Positions 1-10,775 of a DNA stretch of 64,000 bases are shown piece after piece (position 1 is the stretch's first letter; each line of letters opens with the position of its first letter). The translations under genes and the position numbers were made by a program. The notes under the pieces are model-generated. The model searched no databases and was not told the DNA's origin. It worked only from the letters and a program-made list of their open reading frames with translations. The stretch comes from Taudactylus pleione (taxonomy: Eukaryota; Chordata; Amphibia; Anura; Myobatrachidae), in assembly GCA_031769625.1 (NCBI GenBank), contig JAUIMM010000016.1, forward strand, positions 16,817,001-16,881,000, written 5' to 3'.

Positions 1-207
1 AGGGGGCGTGCTGTCAATCAACATCGACAGCACGCCCCCTTTGGTGCGAGACCCAGAGCGATGGTGAGCCCGTCGCTCGCCGGGTCTCGCACATGCGCAC
101 GACGGAGCTCCCTCCATCGTGCGCATGCGCAGTGGGGAACATCGACCCACTTCCGAGTGTTCTGCCGCTCACGAGCGGGTCTGAATGACCCCCACAGTCC
201 CAATCGC
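1..207. mobile_element. Harbinger-type MITE, right-end fragment
   Basis: The segment carries a block around CAACATCGACAGC near its start and finishes with GAGCGGGTCTGAATGACCCC. The same layout is seen at 9023-9287, 9345-9538 and 54063-54296. The left terminus lies outside the window. The family assignment comes from the termini (GGCCTGATTCAGA-like) and the 3-bp duplications seen at the better preserved copies. It has no coding capacity. Confidence 0.6.
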
Positions 208-442
208 AATGGCCAGTTCATGCATGCATAGCACGCAACAATCAGCCGATTGCATGCGTATTTGCAATTTTGTTCCTTGCTGAATCCAGTTCTTAGATCT
301 GTTAAAAAAAAGTCTCCTATACCTTGCACACCAGTCTGGTTTTTACCACTGAGACTTGTTCTTACAGCCACCGTCGGTTTCATCCGATACCTCCAACCAT
401 CGGTGTATCCGATGCTTTCAACATTGGACTCTTATCAATTAA
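208..442. repeat. Old LTR-like sequence, left piece
   Basis: The 3' part (about 380-442) contains degenerate units such as CATCGGTGTATCCGATGC and ACATTGGACTCTTATCAATT. These continue at 1045-1149 and again at 7683 onward once two insertions are removed. The same CATCGGT minisatellite style is seen in the LTR at 58285-58480. The 208-380 part has no recognisable content. The LTR assignment is an inference from the shared minisatellite and the tail at 7683-8155. Confidence 0.4.
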
Positions 443-1041
443 GGCCCTCATTCAGAGCCACTCGCTAGCGGCAGTACGCTCGTTCCGAGCGATGTTCGCA
501 TATCTGCGCATGCGTACAGTTTTTAGTACGCATGTACGAACCAGTCAGTGCGGCCGAAAATCATTTGTACGCAATATAGCGAGTGCCTGCTATTTTGAGT
601 GACAGAATGAGGCGTATGTGGGTGGTAACAGGGGAAGGTGCTTGAAAACGGGGAGTGGAGATCCGAACGCAGGCGTGCCAAAAGGTCAAAACGGGCGTTT
701 TATGGGTGTGCATAATTAATATAGCAGCGTCAATGACCACGTCACTTGGCTTTTTTTAACTCAGAACTGCTCGCAAAATAGCGGTTGAAAAAACCAACCA
801 CAAGAATAGCGAGCAGTTCATATCCTGTTCGATGTACTCGATTAATCTAATAAATAGCGGACATGACGTATGGTGCGAGCGGCCAGGGGGCGTTTTTATC
901 AAATAAACGAGCGTATGTTTCGCTCGCTCGTTCAGAGTTAGAGGTGTGAACAGACTGCAATGTGCGAACGGATCATTTGCATAGCCACCCCTTGTTTTTG
1001 AACGAACGAACGCAAATAGCGAACGGCTCTGAATGAGGGCC
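443..1041. mobile_element. PIF/Harbinger-type MITE, 599 bp, TAA duplication
   Basis: Terminal inverted repeats read GGCCCTCATTCAGAGCC at the left and GGCTCTGAATGAGGGCC at the right. TAA flanks both sides (440-442 and 1042-1044). Removing the element and one TAA restores TATCAATTAAGTTCCT, which is found uninterrupted at about 1111 and 7727. A 3-bp TWA duplication and GGCC-type ends are Harbinger traits. The interior has no coding capacity. Confidence 0.8.
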
Positions 1042-1044
1042 TAA

Positions 1045-1149
1045 GTTCCTTAATTCATCAACATCAGTTCCAACCATTCAAGTTCATAAATTCATCAATA
1101 TCGGACTCGTATCAATTAAGTTCCTCAATTCATCAACATTGGTTCCAAC
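1045..1149. repeat. Old LTR-like minisatellite, middle piece
   Basis: About three degenerate copies of a roughly 38-bp unit containing TTCATCAA followed by CATYGGTTCCAA. The run stops at the hAT-A insertion and resumes at 7683. The last 8 bp (1142-1149, GTTCCAAC) are the left target-site copy of hAT-A. Confidence 0.6.
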
Positions 1150-1224
1150 TAGGGATGAGTGGGTACGGATTTTCGAAATCCGAACCCCCCGAGCACCCCC
1201 CCCCCGAACCGAGCTGGGCGCCGA

Positions 1225-1443
1225 GATGTAAAAAAATACATATATATTAAACAAACAATAGAGGTGCTAGAAGTGCAAGAAAGGAAAATGTGTTTATAAT
1301 GCGATGCCCTGAAGTAGCCCAACCAAAGCAATCCAGGGGACCCACACCCCAAAAATCAACCCATAGATGCACTAGTACAGTATAACATTTTTTTTTTCTA
1401 GCACCTCTATTGTTTGGTTAATATATATGTATTTTTTTTACAT
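1225..1443. repeat. Small snap-back repeat inside hAT-A
   Basis: A left arm reading about ATGTAAAAAAATACATATATA through AATAGAGGTGCTAGAA pairs with a right arm TTCTAGCACCTCTATTG through TACAT. The arms are roughly 50 bp, separated by about 110 bp. This is MITE-like architecture, but no target duplication is certain. Confidence 0.6.
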
Positions 1444-1598
1444 CTTTATTTTTCACCTCACTATATGCAGCAGTAGCTGCTCTTATCTATCTAACACCTT
1501 TTTACACGTCACCTTCTCTCATTAGAGTGATGCCCTGGGGTGGCTCAGCTGAGCTTGTTTGGAGGTGTCCTGCACGCTGAACTTCAACCCCAGTATGT

Positions 1599-1740
1599 TA
1601 GGGACCTACCCTCAGAGGTTACCTGGGCGCGGTGGGTAGGCCCATAACCATGGCCATGATTATGCCTAAACCTCTATTTATTTATTGCAAAATTCTATTG
1701 CAAAAATGTATTGTGTTATATAATTTAAAATGTTGGAGTT
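1599..1740. repeat. Segment shared with the 3' part of hAT-B
   Basis: The block starts TAGGGACCTACCC, includes GGTGGGTAGGCCCATAACC and ends with GGAGTTGTGCACCTG. It recurs in the same orientation at 38546-38695. Here it lies near the 5' end of hAT-A, whereas in hAT-B it lies near the 3' end. Its origin is unknown. Confidence 0.65.
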
Positions 1741-2029
1741 GTGCACCTGTAACTCCTCTTCTTGTGTTTGTAGTATAACAAACACACAGCCACCGCCGGC
1801 TTTGTGTTTGCTTTTGCAGCCGATGAGAGACAGTCAGACTCTCATCGGCTGCTGCGCTCACTGCCGGAGCCGGGCTGGAGCTCACTCATGAGCTCAATTT
1901 TCTGGCTCCCACAGTGGGTGTCTCTCTCATCATGCAGAGCGGGCCGGCCTAGGAAGATGGAGAAGCAGATGACGGAGTGGGGATTGAGGTAAGCGGAGGG
2001 TTTTTTTTTTGTGTGTGTGACTGGCCAGG

Positions 2030-3850
2030 AGGGGTAGACTACTAGGGGGGGTACTATTGGGGGCACTGCTGGGGGACTACTACTGGAGGCACTGCACACT
2101 GGTGGGACCACTAATGGGGGACACTGCATAGAAGGGGATTACTACTAGGGGCACTGCTGGGGGGTACTACTAGGGGCACTGCTGGGGGTACTACTAGGGG
2201 CACTGCACACTGGTGGGACTACTACTGGGGGACACTGCATAGAGGGGGATTACTACTAGGGGCACTGCTGGGGGTACAACTAGGGGCACTGCCTGGGTTA
2301 CTACTGGGTGCACTGCACACTGGTAGGACCACTACTGGGGGACACTGCATAGAGGAGGATTACTACTAGGGGCACTGCTGGGGGTACTACTAGGGGCACT
2401 GCCTGGGTTACTACTGGGTGCACTGCACACTGGTAGGACCACTGCTGGGGGACACTGCATAGAGGAGGATTACTACTGGGGGCACTGCTGGGGGTACTAC
2501 TGGGGGCACTGTACACTGGTGGGACCACTACTGGGGGATACTGCATAGAAGGGGATTACTACTAGGGGCACTGCTGGGGGGTACTACTAGGGGCACTGCT
2601 GGGGGTACTACTAGGGGCACTGCTGGGGGTCCTACTAGGGGCACTGCACACTGGTGGGACTTCTACTGGGGGACACTGCATAGAGGGGGATTACTACTAG
2701 GGGCACTGCTGGGGGTACAACTAGGGGCACTGCTGGGTTACTACTGGGTGCACTGCACACTGTTAGGACCACTACTGGGGGACACTGCATAGAGGAGGAT
2801 TACTACTAGGGGCACTGCTGGGGGTACTACTAGGGGCACTGCCTGGGTTACTACTGGGTGCACTGCACACTGGTAGGACCACTGCTGGGGGACACTGCAT
2901 AGAGGAGGATTACTATTAGGGGCACTGCTGGGGGTACTACTGGGGGCACTGTACACTGGTGGGACCACTACTGGGGGATACTGCATAGAAGGGGATTACT
3001 ACTAGGGGCACTGCTGGGGGTACTACTAGGGGCACTGCGGGGGGTACTACTGGGGGCACTGTACACTGGTGGGACCACTACTGGGGGACACTGCATAAAG
3101 GAGGATTACTACTAGGGGCGCTGTGGGGGTACTACTAGGGGCACTGCTTTGGTTACTACTGGGGGCACTGCACACTGGTAGGTCCACTACTAGGGGACAC
3201 TGCATAGAGGAGGATTACTACTAGGGGCACTGCTGGGGGTACTACTGGGGGCACTGCCTGGGTTACTACTGGGGGCACTGCACACTGGTAGTACCACTAC
3301 TAGGGGTATTGCTGGGAGGACTACTGCTGGGAGTGACTGCTACTGGTGCCACTGATGGGGGAATGCTACTGGGGGCACTGCTGGGGGGACTGCTACTGGG
3401 GGCACTACATAGGGGGATTACTGCTGGGGGCACTGCTGGAGGGGCTACTACTAGGGGCACTGCTAGGAGCACTAGTACTTGGGGTAATATATAAGGGGCG
3501 ATTACTGCTGGGGGTACTGCTGGGGGGGCTACTACTAGGTGCACTGCTAGGGGGGACTGCTACTGGGGGCACTGCTGGGGGGACTACTACTGCTACTGGA
3601 GGCACTGCACTGGTGGGACCACTACTGGGGGCACTGCATATGGGGGGCCACTACTGGGGGCACTGTATAAGGGTCACTACTGAGTGCACTGTATAAGAGG
3701 CACTATATTGGGGGCACTGCATAGGGGGGCCACTACTGCTGGCACTACTGAGGCACTGCATAGGGGGGGCACTACTGGGGGAACTACTGGGGGCACTGTA
3801 TAAGGGCTTGTGTAGCTATCGAGGGGGGGGGTGTAAGGCTGAAGAAATAC
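2030..3850. repeat. 1.8-kb minisatellite within hAT-A
   Basis: A G-rich array built on units such as GGGGGTACTACTAGGGGCACTG and CACTGCACACTGGTGGGACC. Higher-order blocks occur: 2301-2546 and 2741-2986 are nearly identical at about 440-bp spacing. The repeats leave many frames open on both strands with no codon-like constraint, so I annotate no gene. Toward 3300-3850 the units become more variable. Confidence 0.9.
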
Positions 3851-4178
3851 CCAGGGTGCCAATAAACCTTGCATCGGCCCTGTGTATATTCAGTCCAAAT
3901 AATTTTTTCAGGGGCTGCCCTGTGTGGTGAAGGGCTACGGTGCCCTGTGGTGTGTATTCATTCCAGTCTCCAAATAAAATGGGGTTTTTTAATTAATCCA
4001 AATAATTTTTACAGGGGTTAATTAATTAATCCAAATAATTTTTACGTGTGTATTGTAGGGCTACGCTGACCTGTGCCCTGTGTATATTCACTCCAAATAA
4101 AAAGGGGTGATTTAATTCATCCAAATAATTTTCACAGGGGTTATTCACTCCATAAAAATAATACACTCCATAAAAATA

Positions 4179-7132
4179 ATGGAGGAAAGAAATTTGGAGG
4201 ATAAAATAGGGAAAGATCAAGAACCACTTCCTCCTATTGCTGAAGCTGCTGCCAGTAGTCATGACATAGATGATGTAATGCCATCAACGTCGTCTATCAA
4301 GGCCGATGCCCAATGTCATAGTAAAGGGCATGTAAAATCCAGAAAGCCAAAGTTCAGGAAAATGACCCAAAAAATACATTTTAACTTGCCAATATGCCAT
4401 TTCTGACATGGAGTGGCAAGGAACAGCTAAGGCCCTGGCCTATGTTCATGACTAGTGGTTCAGCTTCACATGACTATGGAAGCCCTCCTCCTCCCGCTAG
4501 AAAAATTAAAAGAGTTAAGCTAGCAAAAGCACAGCAAAGAACTGTGCGTTCTAAGAAGTTATCACAAATCCCCAAGGAGAGTCCAAGTGTGTTGGCGGTT
4601 GCGATTCCCGACCTTCCCAAAACTGGATGGAAAGAGGTGGCTCAATCCACCATTTGCACGCCCTCTGCAAGTGCTGGAAGGAGCACCCACAGTCCAGTTG
4701 CTGATATTAAAATTGAAGATGTCACTGTTGAAGTACAACAGGATGAGGATATTGGTGTAGCTGGCGATGAGGACGATTCAGATGGTGATGTGGTTTGTTT
4801 AAATCAGGCACCGGGGGAGACAGTTGTTGTCCGTGGGATGAAAAAGCCCATCGTCATGCCTGGGCAGAAGACCAAAAAATCCACCTCTTCGGTCTGGAAT
4901 TATTTCTATCCAAATCCGGACAACAACTGTCTTGCCATATGTAGATTATGTAAAGGTGTAATAAGTAGGGGTAGGGACGTTAACCACCTAGGAACATCCT
5001 CCCTTATACGTCACCTGCAGTGCATTCATATAAAGTCACTGTCAAGTTCAGAAACTGTGGCTAAGACTGTAAGCGGTCTAGGGACACCTATATCCGTTTG
5101 TCCTGTTGTATCCAAGTGCCTGCAAACCACACCAGCAATGCCCTCCTCATCAATTTCCTCCTCAATCAGGATCATAAGTAGTCCTGCAGGCCATGTCACT
5201 GGCATGACTGACTCCTCTCCTATCCGGGATTCCTCCGGAGGATCCTGCATTGCTACAACTACTGCTGCCACTGCTGCTGTTGCTGCTGGGAGTCGCTCAT
5301 CATCCCAGAGAGGAAGTTGGAACACCACTACTTCTTTTACTAAGCAATTGACCATCCAACAGTCCTTTGCAAGGAGGATGAAGTACAACAGCAGTCATCC
5401 TGTTGCAGAGCAGATAACTGAGGCCTTGACAGCTATGTTGGTGTTAGATGTGTATCCGGTATCCGTCATTAGTGCAGTGGCATTTAGACAATTGATGGAG
5501 GTAGTGTGTCCCCGGTATCAAATCCCATCTAGACCCCACTTCACTAGGCAGACAATACCGAGAATGTACAGAGACGTCAGAAAAGTGTCCACAGTGTCCT
5601 AAAAAATGCAGTTGTACCCAATGTCCACTTAACCACGGACATGTGGACAAGAGGAACAGGGCAGACTAAGGACTATATGACTGTGACAGCCCACTGGGTA
5701 GATGTATCACCTTACGCAGCAACAACAGCAGTGTCACCAGTAGCAGCATCTCAGAAACGCCAACCTCTTAGAGAAACTGAGGGAAATCATCGCCCAATGG
5801 CTTACCCCACTTAGACTCTCCTGGGGCTTTGTGATATCTGACAATGCCACCAATATTGTGCGGGCATTACATCAAGGGAAAAATTCCAGCACGTCCCATA
5901 TTTTGCTCACACAATAAATTTGGTGGTGCAGAATTTTTTGAAAAACGACAGGGGCATGCAGGAGTCGCTTTGGTGGCCTGAAAAATGTAGGGCCACTTTC
6001 GCCATTCAGCGACTGTGTGCCAAAGACTGGAGCGCCAGCAAACACTCTTGAACCTGCCCTGCCATCACCTGATGCAAGAGGTTGTAATGCGGTGGAACTC
6101 AACCCTCTATATACTTCAGAGGATGGAGGAGCAGCAAAAGGCCATTAAAGCCTATACATCCACCTATGAGATAGGTAAAGGAGGGGGTATGCACCGGACT
6201 GAAGCGCAGTGGAGAATGATTTCCATGTTGTGCAAGGTTCTCAAGCCCTTCAAACTTGCCACATGTGAAGTCAGTTCAGACACTGCCAGCTTGAGTCAGG
6301 TCATTCCACTCATCAGGCTGTTGCAGAAGCAGCTGGAGAAAGTGAAGGAGGCGCTAAGATGGAGCGATTCCGCTCGGCATGTGGGACTTGTGGATGAAGC
6401 CCTTCATTCGCTTTGCCAGGATTTGAGTTTGGTCAATCTGTTGAAATCAGACCACTACATTTTGGCCACCGTGCTTGATAATAGGTTTAAAGCCTATGTG
6501 GTGTCTCTCAGTTTAAGAGGAACGTGACACGGCAACATCTCCTTCATTTTCTCCCGCAACTGGGGCTGCCAGGAATCAACTTAGATATCCTAACCAGCCC
6601 GCTGGCGGTGATGCAGGGCAGACAGGACCAAGTTTGGACATCTGGTCCGGACTGAAGGACCTGCCAACAATTTCTGACAATGTCTACTGTCACTGCATAT
6701 GATGCTGTCACCATTGAAAGAATGGTGGAGGATTACATTGATGACAGCATCCAAGTAGGTATGTCAGACAGTCTGTACCTGCACTGGCAGGGAAAAGAGG
6801 CAATTTGGAGGCCCCTGTACAAACTGGCTCTATTTTACCTAAGTTGTCCCCCCTCCAGTGTGTACTCCGAAAGAGTTTATAGTGCAGCTGGGAACCTTGT
6901 CAGCGAAACGCATAGGCGGTTGCTTCCACAAAATGTGGAGAAGATGATGTTCATCAAAATGAATTATCAATTCTTCCGGGAAGACCAGCCTCCAGAAAGT
7001 ACAGAGGGACCTGTGGTGGTGGATTCCAGCGGGGACGAATTAATACTCTGTGAGGATGAGGATGTACACAACACTGAAGAGGGTGAGGAATCGGTGGATG
7101 AGGAGGATGAGGACGACATCTTGCCTCCATAG
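4179..7132 (+). pseudogene. hAT transposase with BED zinc finger, broken
   Basis: This is a remnant of a hAT-superfamily transposase of the ZBED kind, which would excise and insert its element by a DDE-type reaction in the nucleus. The N-terminus starts at 4179 (MEERNLED) and shifts frame near 4400. The frame 4394-5602 contains the BED finger at about 4870-5028: WNYF, a CRLC pair, then HLGTSSLIRHL and a final H. The dimerisation domain start (CPRYQIPSRPHFTR) precedes a stop at 5600. The first catalytic Asp (TDMWT context) lies near 5635 and the second (VISDNATN) near 5835. The frame 6015-6527 is the helical insertion region. The frame 6680-7132 holds the hATC domain (PPSSVYSERV, carrying the catalytic Glu) and an acidic tail. 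At least three frame breaks make it inactive. The 8-bp duplication around the whole element argues against a domesticated host ZBED gene. Confidence 0.85.
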
Positions 7133-7682
7133 AGACAGTTTGTGCAGGGACAGATTAATTGCCAGCTTGTTTTGTGGGGGCCCAAACAAGCCAATCATGT
7201 CAGCCACAGTCGTGTGGCAGACCCTGGAGCTGAAATGATTGGTTTGTTAAAGTGTGCATGTCCTGTTTATACAACATAAGGATGGGTGGGAGGGCCCAAG
7301 GACAATTCCATTTTGCACCTTTTTTTTTTCTTTGCATTATGTACTCTTTGGGGCCTAGTTTTGCAGTGCCACTCCTGGATGGGCCACGTGTTTGTGCCGC
7401 CTACTTGTGTCGCTTAGCATAGTCACCCAGCTACCTTGGTGCAACCTTTTTAGCCTAAAAACAATATAGTGAGAAGTGAGGTCAGAATTGACTGGAAATG
7501 AGTGGAAATTAATGTTATTGAGGTTACTAATAGCGTAATAACAAAAGAAACCCAAATTCTGTGATTTTAGCTGTTTTTATGCTTTTTTTCCAAAAAAATA
7601 CAGATCCAAAACCAAACCAAAACCCGGAAGAAAGATCCAGATCCAAAAGCAAAACACGAAAAGTGGCTGGTGCACACCCCCA

Positions 7683-8155
7683 GTTCCAACCGATCAAGTT
7701 CATCAATTCATCAACATCGGATTTTATCAATTAAGTTCCTCAATTCATCAACATCGGTTCCAACTGATTAAGTTCATCAATTCATCAACATCTATCCCAA
7801 CCAATCAAGTTCATCAATTCATTAATATTGGTTTCTTATAAATTAAGTTATTCTATTCTTCAACATTGGTCTCAAACCGATCCAGCTCTCAATCCAGCAT
7901 AATCAATCCCAAACCGATTCTGCTCATTCATTCAGTATTATCTCCTCCAGTTCTCATTCCAACCTGCTGTTTAATAAAGACATTATGTTTCTGTCCTCAC
8001 CTTCGGGCCCATCATCCACTGCTATATCTCTATCTCCTCACACAATTACAGGAGGAAGTCCTGGCTCAAGACACCTAACTTTCTTCACGCATCTCTGATC
8101 TTCCCTTCAGCCTTCTACACCTGTTCCTATCCAAACCAACCCTCAGGCGTGACAT
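7683..8155 (+). repeat. Old LTR-like minisatellite and 3' tail
   Basis: Four degenerate copies of a unit containing AAGTTCATCAATTCATCAACAT are followed by a CTGCTGTTTAATAAAGACATT block, where AATAAA could act as a polyadenylation signal. A terminal TGACATTACA follows at about 8150. This resembles the 3' end of an LTR. With 208-442 and 1045-1149 it forms one sequence split by two insertions. No internal retroelement domains are visible nearby, so a solo LTR is likely. Confidence 0.5.
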
Positions 8156-8214
8156 TACAGGGCAAAAGAATTAGAAGAAATGTTCAGTTCTTGAATATCT
8201 GTTTATCCAGAATT

Positions 8215-8725
8215 GGTATTTAATGCCGGCAGCTGAATAGCCGCCGGATCAAGTACAGACAGCGGAACTCCAACGGACCTAATTCCCGACTGGGGCTGGT
8301 AAGTAACCTAACCCTCCCCTCCCCCCCCTCTAACCCTAACCCTCCCTTAATGGTGCCAAACCCTAACCCCCCCCCTTAGTGCCTAACCCTAACCTCCCCC
8401 CCATTAGTACCTAAACCTAACTCCCCCTCACTGCACCCAAAACCTAACCCTCCTGGGGGGGTTCCTATCCCCCCCTAGTGGTGCCTAGCCCGAGACCCCC
8501 CTTTTCCTACCCTAGACCTCCCTGGGGGTGCCTAACTCTATGTCCCCCCAGAGTCACTAAACCTACCCCCCTCCATGCACCCAAACCTAACCCTCCCGGG
8601 GGGGGAGGGTGCGAGGCCCTAGCCCCCCCTAGTGGCACCTAACCCTACTGGGGGTTGCCTAACCCTATGTCCCCTCGGGGTCCCTAAACCTAACGCCCCC
8701 CCTCCCGTGGCTAGACGCTAAGACA
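8215..8725. mobile_element. Non-autonomous element with CCCTAA-like interior (T1)
   Basis: It begins GGTATTTAATGCCGGCAGC, similar in style to the element at 10160. Its interior (8310-8700) is C-rich with repeated CCTAACCCTAACC motifs separated by CCCCCC and TGGTGCC spacers. This is the inverted counterpart of the G-rich interior at 10344-10622. The right boundary is uncertain. It is not a chromosome end, because the hexamers are interspersed with other sequence. Confidence 0.55.
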
Positions 8726-9019
8726 CCGGGTTTGCGCTTTGCATCAACTACACCAATTAAAAAGGCATCCACTTTAGGAATGAGGATTTTAGAAATGTTA
8801 GGTTGCTACGAAATATGAGCAGAAGTAAACAATACCTTTAGTTGATGGAAAACTGCAGGTTCTTCAGTGGCCTAACTTCCTGGGATTGTGGATCTCCAGG
8901 TTAAGGCTGCGATGGATGCAACCACAGAGAAATAGCTTTCAATAAACTTTCAATAAACTGATAATACAGTAGTAGTTGTAAAATCAACAAAGGGATCAAT
9001 TACTTTGAGTTCACTGTAC
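8726..9019. other. No recognisable feature
   Basis: About 290 bp of mixed composition with a duplicated CTTTCAATAAACT near 8940-8960. No reading frame, terminal repeat or tandem array is visible. Confidence 0.5.
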
Positions 9020-9022
9020 TGA

Positions 9023-9287
9023 GGGCCTGATTCAGACACGCTCGTGAGCGCTATGCGCTCGCAAGTGGGTCGATGGTGGGGTACTGAGCCCGATGCTTGC
9101 GCGTGCATGCGCAAGCATCGGGCTCACTACAGAAGGGGCGCTCCAGGGCTAACTACAAAAGGGCGGCTGTCGATGTTGATCGACAGCTCGCCCCGATTTG
9201 TAGGCGGGGAGGGGGGGTTGGCTACACTAAAAATGTCCTGATTCAGAGCGAGCGCTCTTCAAGAGTGTCTGGCTCTGAATCAGGCCC
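9023..9287. mobile_element. Harbinger-type MITE, 265 bp, TGA duplication
   Basis: The left end GGGCCTGATTCAGA and right end TCTGAATCAGGCCC are inverted. TGA flanks both sides (9020-9022, 9288-9290). The interior contains palindromic blocks around GATGCTTGCGCGTGCATGC and the TGTCGATGTTGATCGACA core seen in sister copies. A second inverted terminus pair (CCTGATTCAGAGC, GGCTCTGAATCAGG) lies inside at 9238-9285. Confidence 0.75.
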
Positions 9288-9344
9288 TGAGACCAATCCC
9301 TGATTGTTTTGACCTTGTCTGGATACAGTTGAAAACCAGAGAGG

Positions 9345-9538
9345 ACTTAGGACATCGTTGACATGCTCTCTACCAACATCGACAGCCGTCCCTTTTGTAG
9401 CGAGCCCCGGAGTGAGAGAATTTCTCTCTCGCTCCGGGGCTTGCGCACATGCCGTGCGCACGTGGCGTGAGCGCAGTGCCCCATCATCGACCCACTTGCG
9501 AGCGCATAGGCGCTTGCGAGCGGGTCTGAATGAGGCCC
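9345..9538. mobile_element. Harbinger-type MITE, right-hand fragment
   Basis: It contains CAACATCGACAGCCG, an inverted GAGCCCCGGAGTGAGAGA and CTCTCGCTCCGGGGC hairpin, and the right terminus GCGGGTCTGAATGAGGCCC. It is the same family as 1-207 and 54063-54296. The left end is missing. A further isolated terminus, GGGCCTGATTCAGACCC, lies at 9573. Confidence 0.65.
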
Positions 9539-9590
9539 TGTGTCTTCTGAGGACACTAGGCTGCTATAATACTGGGCCTGATTCAGACCC

Positions 9591-10040
9591 ATACTTGCTG
9601 GTCATTTATATTGATGTGTTAATCAGCTGTGTTAATAGTGTTGTGATATGAAAGTTATTTTTACAGCCACACTTTCAGTACTAATATGTAGAGCTCCCAA
9701 TATTTTTTGTATGCTTGCACATTTTACATTACAAATCCCTGGTGCCTAAATTTTGGAGAATTTTTTCTAGGCCTGTCATACGGTATATTGCCTGATTCAA
9801 CCTTCAAATGTTATGTGATAGCAGATATATTACACCATATAACTTGCTGTAATTATTCAAGTGGCCCAAAGCATGTCCCATGTTGTGATCCCTCCTAGAA
9901 TACATATCAGGTGTACAGAAAACACTCTTTGGGATAGAGTACATCTGGCGTGTAAGCTCTATAATGTCATATTGGCTGCCAACTATTGCATGCCATGGTG
10001 AATCTGTCTGAAGAGGCTGAGCATCAGCAGCACTGAGCAG
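9591..10040. other. No recognisable feature
   Basis: AT-rich sequence without visible repeats, long frames or terminal motifs. Confidence 0.5.
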
Positions 10041-10775
10041 TATATTTACTAAAGTGCAGGTTTTTTTAGAAGTGGAGATGTTGCCCATAGGTACCAATCA
10101 GATTCTTCTTAACATTTATCTAAAAGATAATAGCTAGAATCTAAGTGGTTGCTATGGGCGGTATGCAATCGGGAAGCCGACTGCCTAAATACCGGCAGCC
10201 GGCTTCCTGACTGTCATATCCCGGCAAGGGTGAAATGCCGGGCATCTAGATGTAGACGCCCGCATTTCCCCGACGCCGGGAGATCGGCGCCCGGCATCCC
10301 GATCGTAGTGATGCCGGGTGCCACAAGCGGACAGCCGCGGGGGGGAGGGTTAGGTTTAGGGCTCCCGGGGGGGACTTAGGGATAGGCACCCCCCGGGAGG
10401 GTTAGGGTGAGGCTAGGGGGAGGGAGGGTTAGGGTTAGGCACCCTCGGGGGGGACTTAGTGTTAGGCACCCCCCCGGGGGACTTAGGTTTAGGCAGCGGG
10501 GAAGGGGGTGGTTAGGGTTAGGCACTTAGAGGGGGGATTAGGGTTAGGCACTTGGGGGGGAAGTTAGGGTTAGGCACCCCTAAGGAGGGTTAGGGTTAGG
10601 GGGGTTAGGTTAGGTTAGTAGATACCTATCCACGATCGGGATTTCCAGCGCTGTCGGGCTTCCGCTGCTTCGAACTCTGCTCATGTCGGGCTGCCGCTGA
10701 CGGGAATCGAACCGCCGGCCATTCCCTATGGGCAATATCTCCACTTCTAAAAACCCACACTTTAGTAAATAGACC
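10041..10775. mobile_element. Long-TIR MITE interrupted by a second element
   Basis: The left arm runs from TATATTTACTAAAGTGCAGG through TTAGAAGTGGAGATGTTGCC. The right arm reads GGCAATATCTCCACTTCTAAAAA through TTTAGTAAATAGA. The same family occurs at 41304-42331. The copy is split at 10160 by a T2 element. The original junction GCTATGGGCAA is restored when T2 is removed. Confidence 0.75.
10160..10725. mobile_element. T2: 566-bp element with TTAGGG-rich interior
   Basis: It is flanked by a perfect 8-bp duplication CTATGGGC (10152-10159 and 10726-10733), and the empty site is deducible from the MITE it interrupts. The ends read GGTATGCAATCGGG and GCCGGCCATTCC. The interior, 10344-10622, repeats GTTAGGGTTAGGCACC-type units with poly-G tracts, giving roughly ten TTAGGG-like hexamers and a high G-quadruplex potential. 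The 8-bp duplication suggests a hAT-like mover. There is no transposase. Confidence 0.75.

Larger units (their letters stand above)
1150..7682 (+). mobile_element. hAT-A: 6.5-kb ZBED-type hAT transposon, inactivated
   Basis: The element begins TAGGGATGAGTGGGTA and ends GGTGCACACCCCCA. It is flanked by a perfect 8-bp duplication, GTTCCAAC (1142-1149 and 7683-7690). Eight-bp duplications are the hallmark of hAT insertion. The target is a minisatellite unit whose empty form is present nearby. The 5' part holds a stem-loop, a segment shared with hAT-B, and a 1.8-kb minisatellite. The transposase remnant occupies 4179-7132. The final 340 bp (7340-7682) match, inverted, the left ends of hAT-D and hAT-C and the right end of hAT-B, so they define a shared 3' terminal block. 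The right-hand terminus is diverged from the left, so the terminal inverted repeat is imperfect. Confidence 0.85.

Noticed and set aside
4394..7132. A domesticated host ZBED gene
   Set aside because: The frame is broken several times, no introns are apparent, and the whole element keeps an 8-bp target duplication and hAT ends, so it is a dead transposon.
8310..8700. A true telomere or ancient chromosome fusion point
   Set aside because: The CCCTAA-like hexamers are interspersed with spacers and sit inside a small dispersed element, with a sister copy at 10160-10725.
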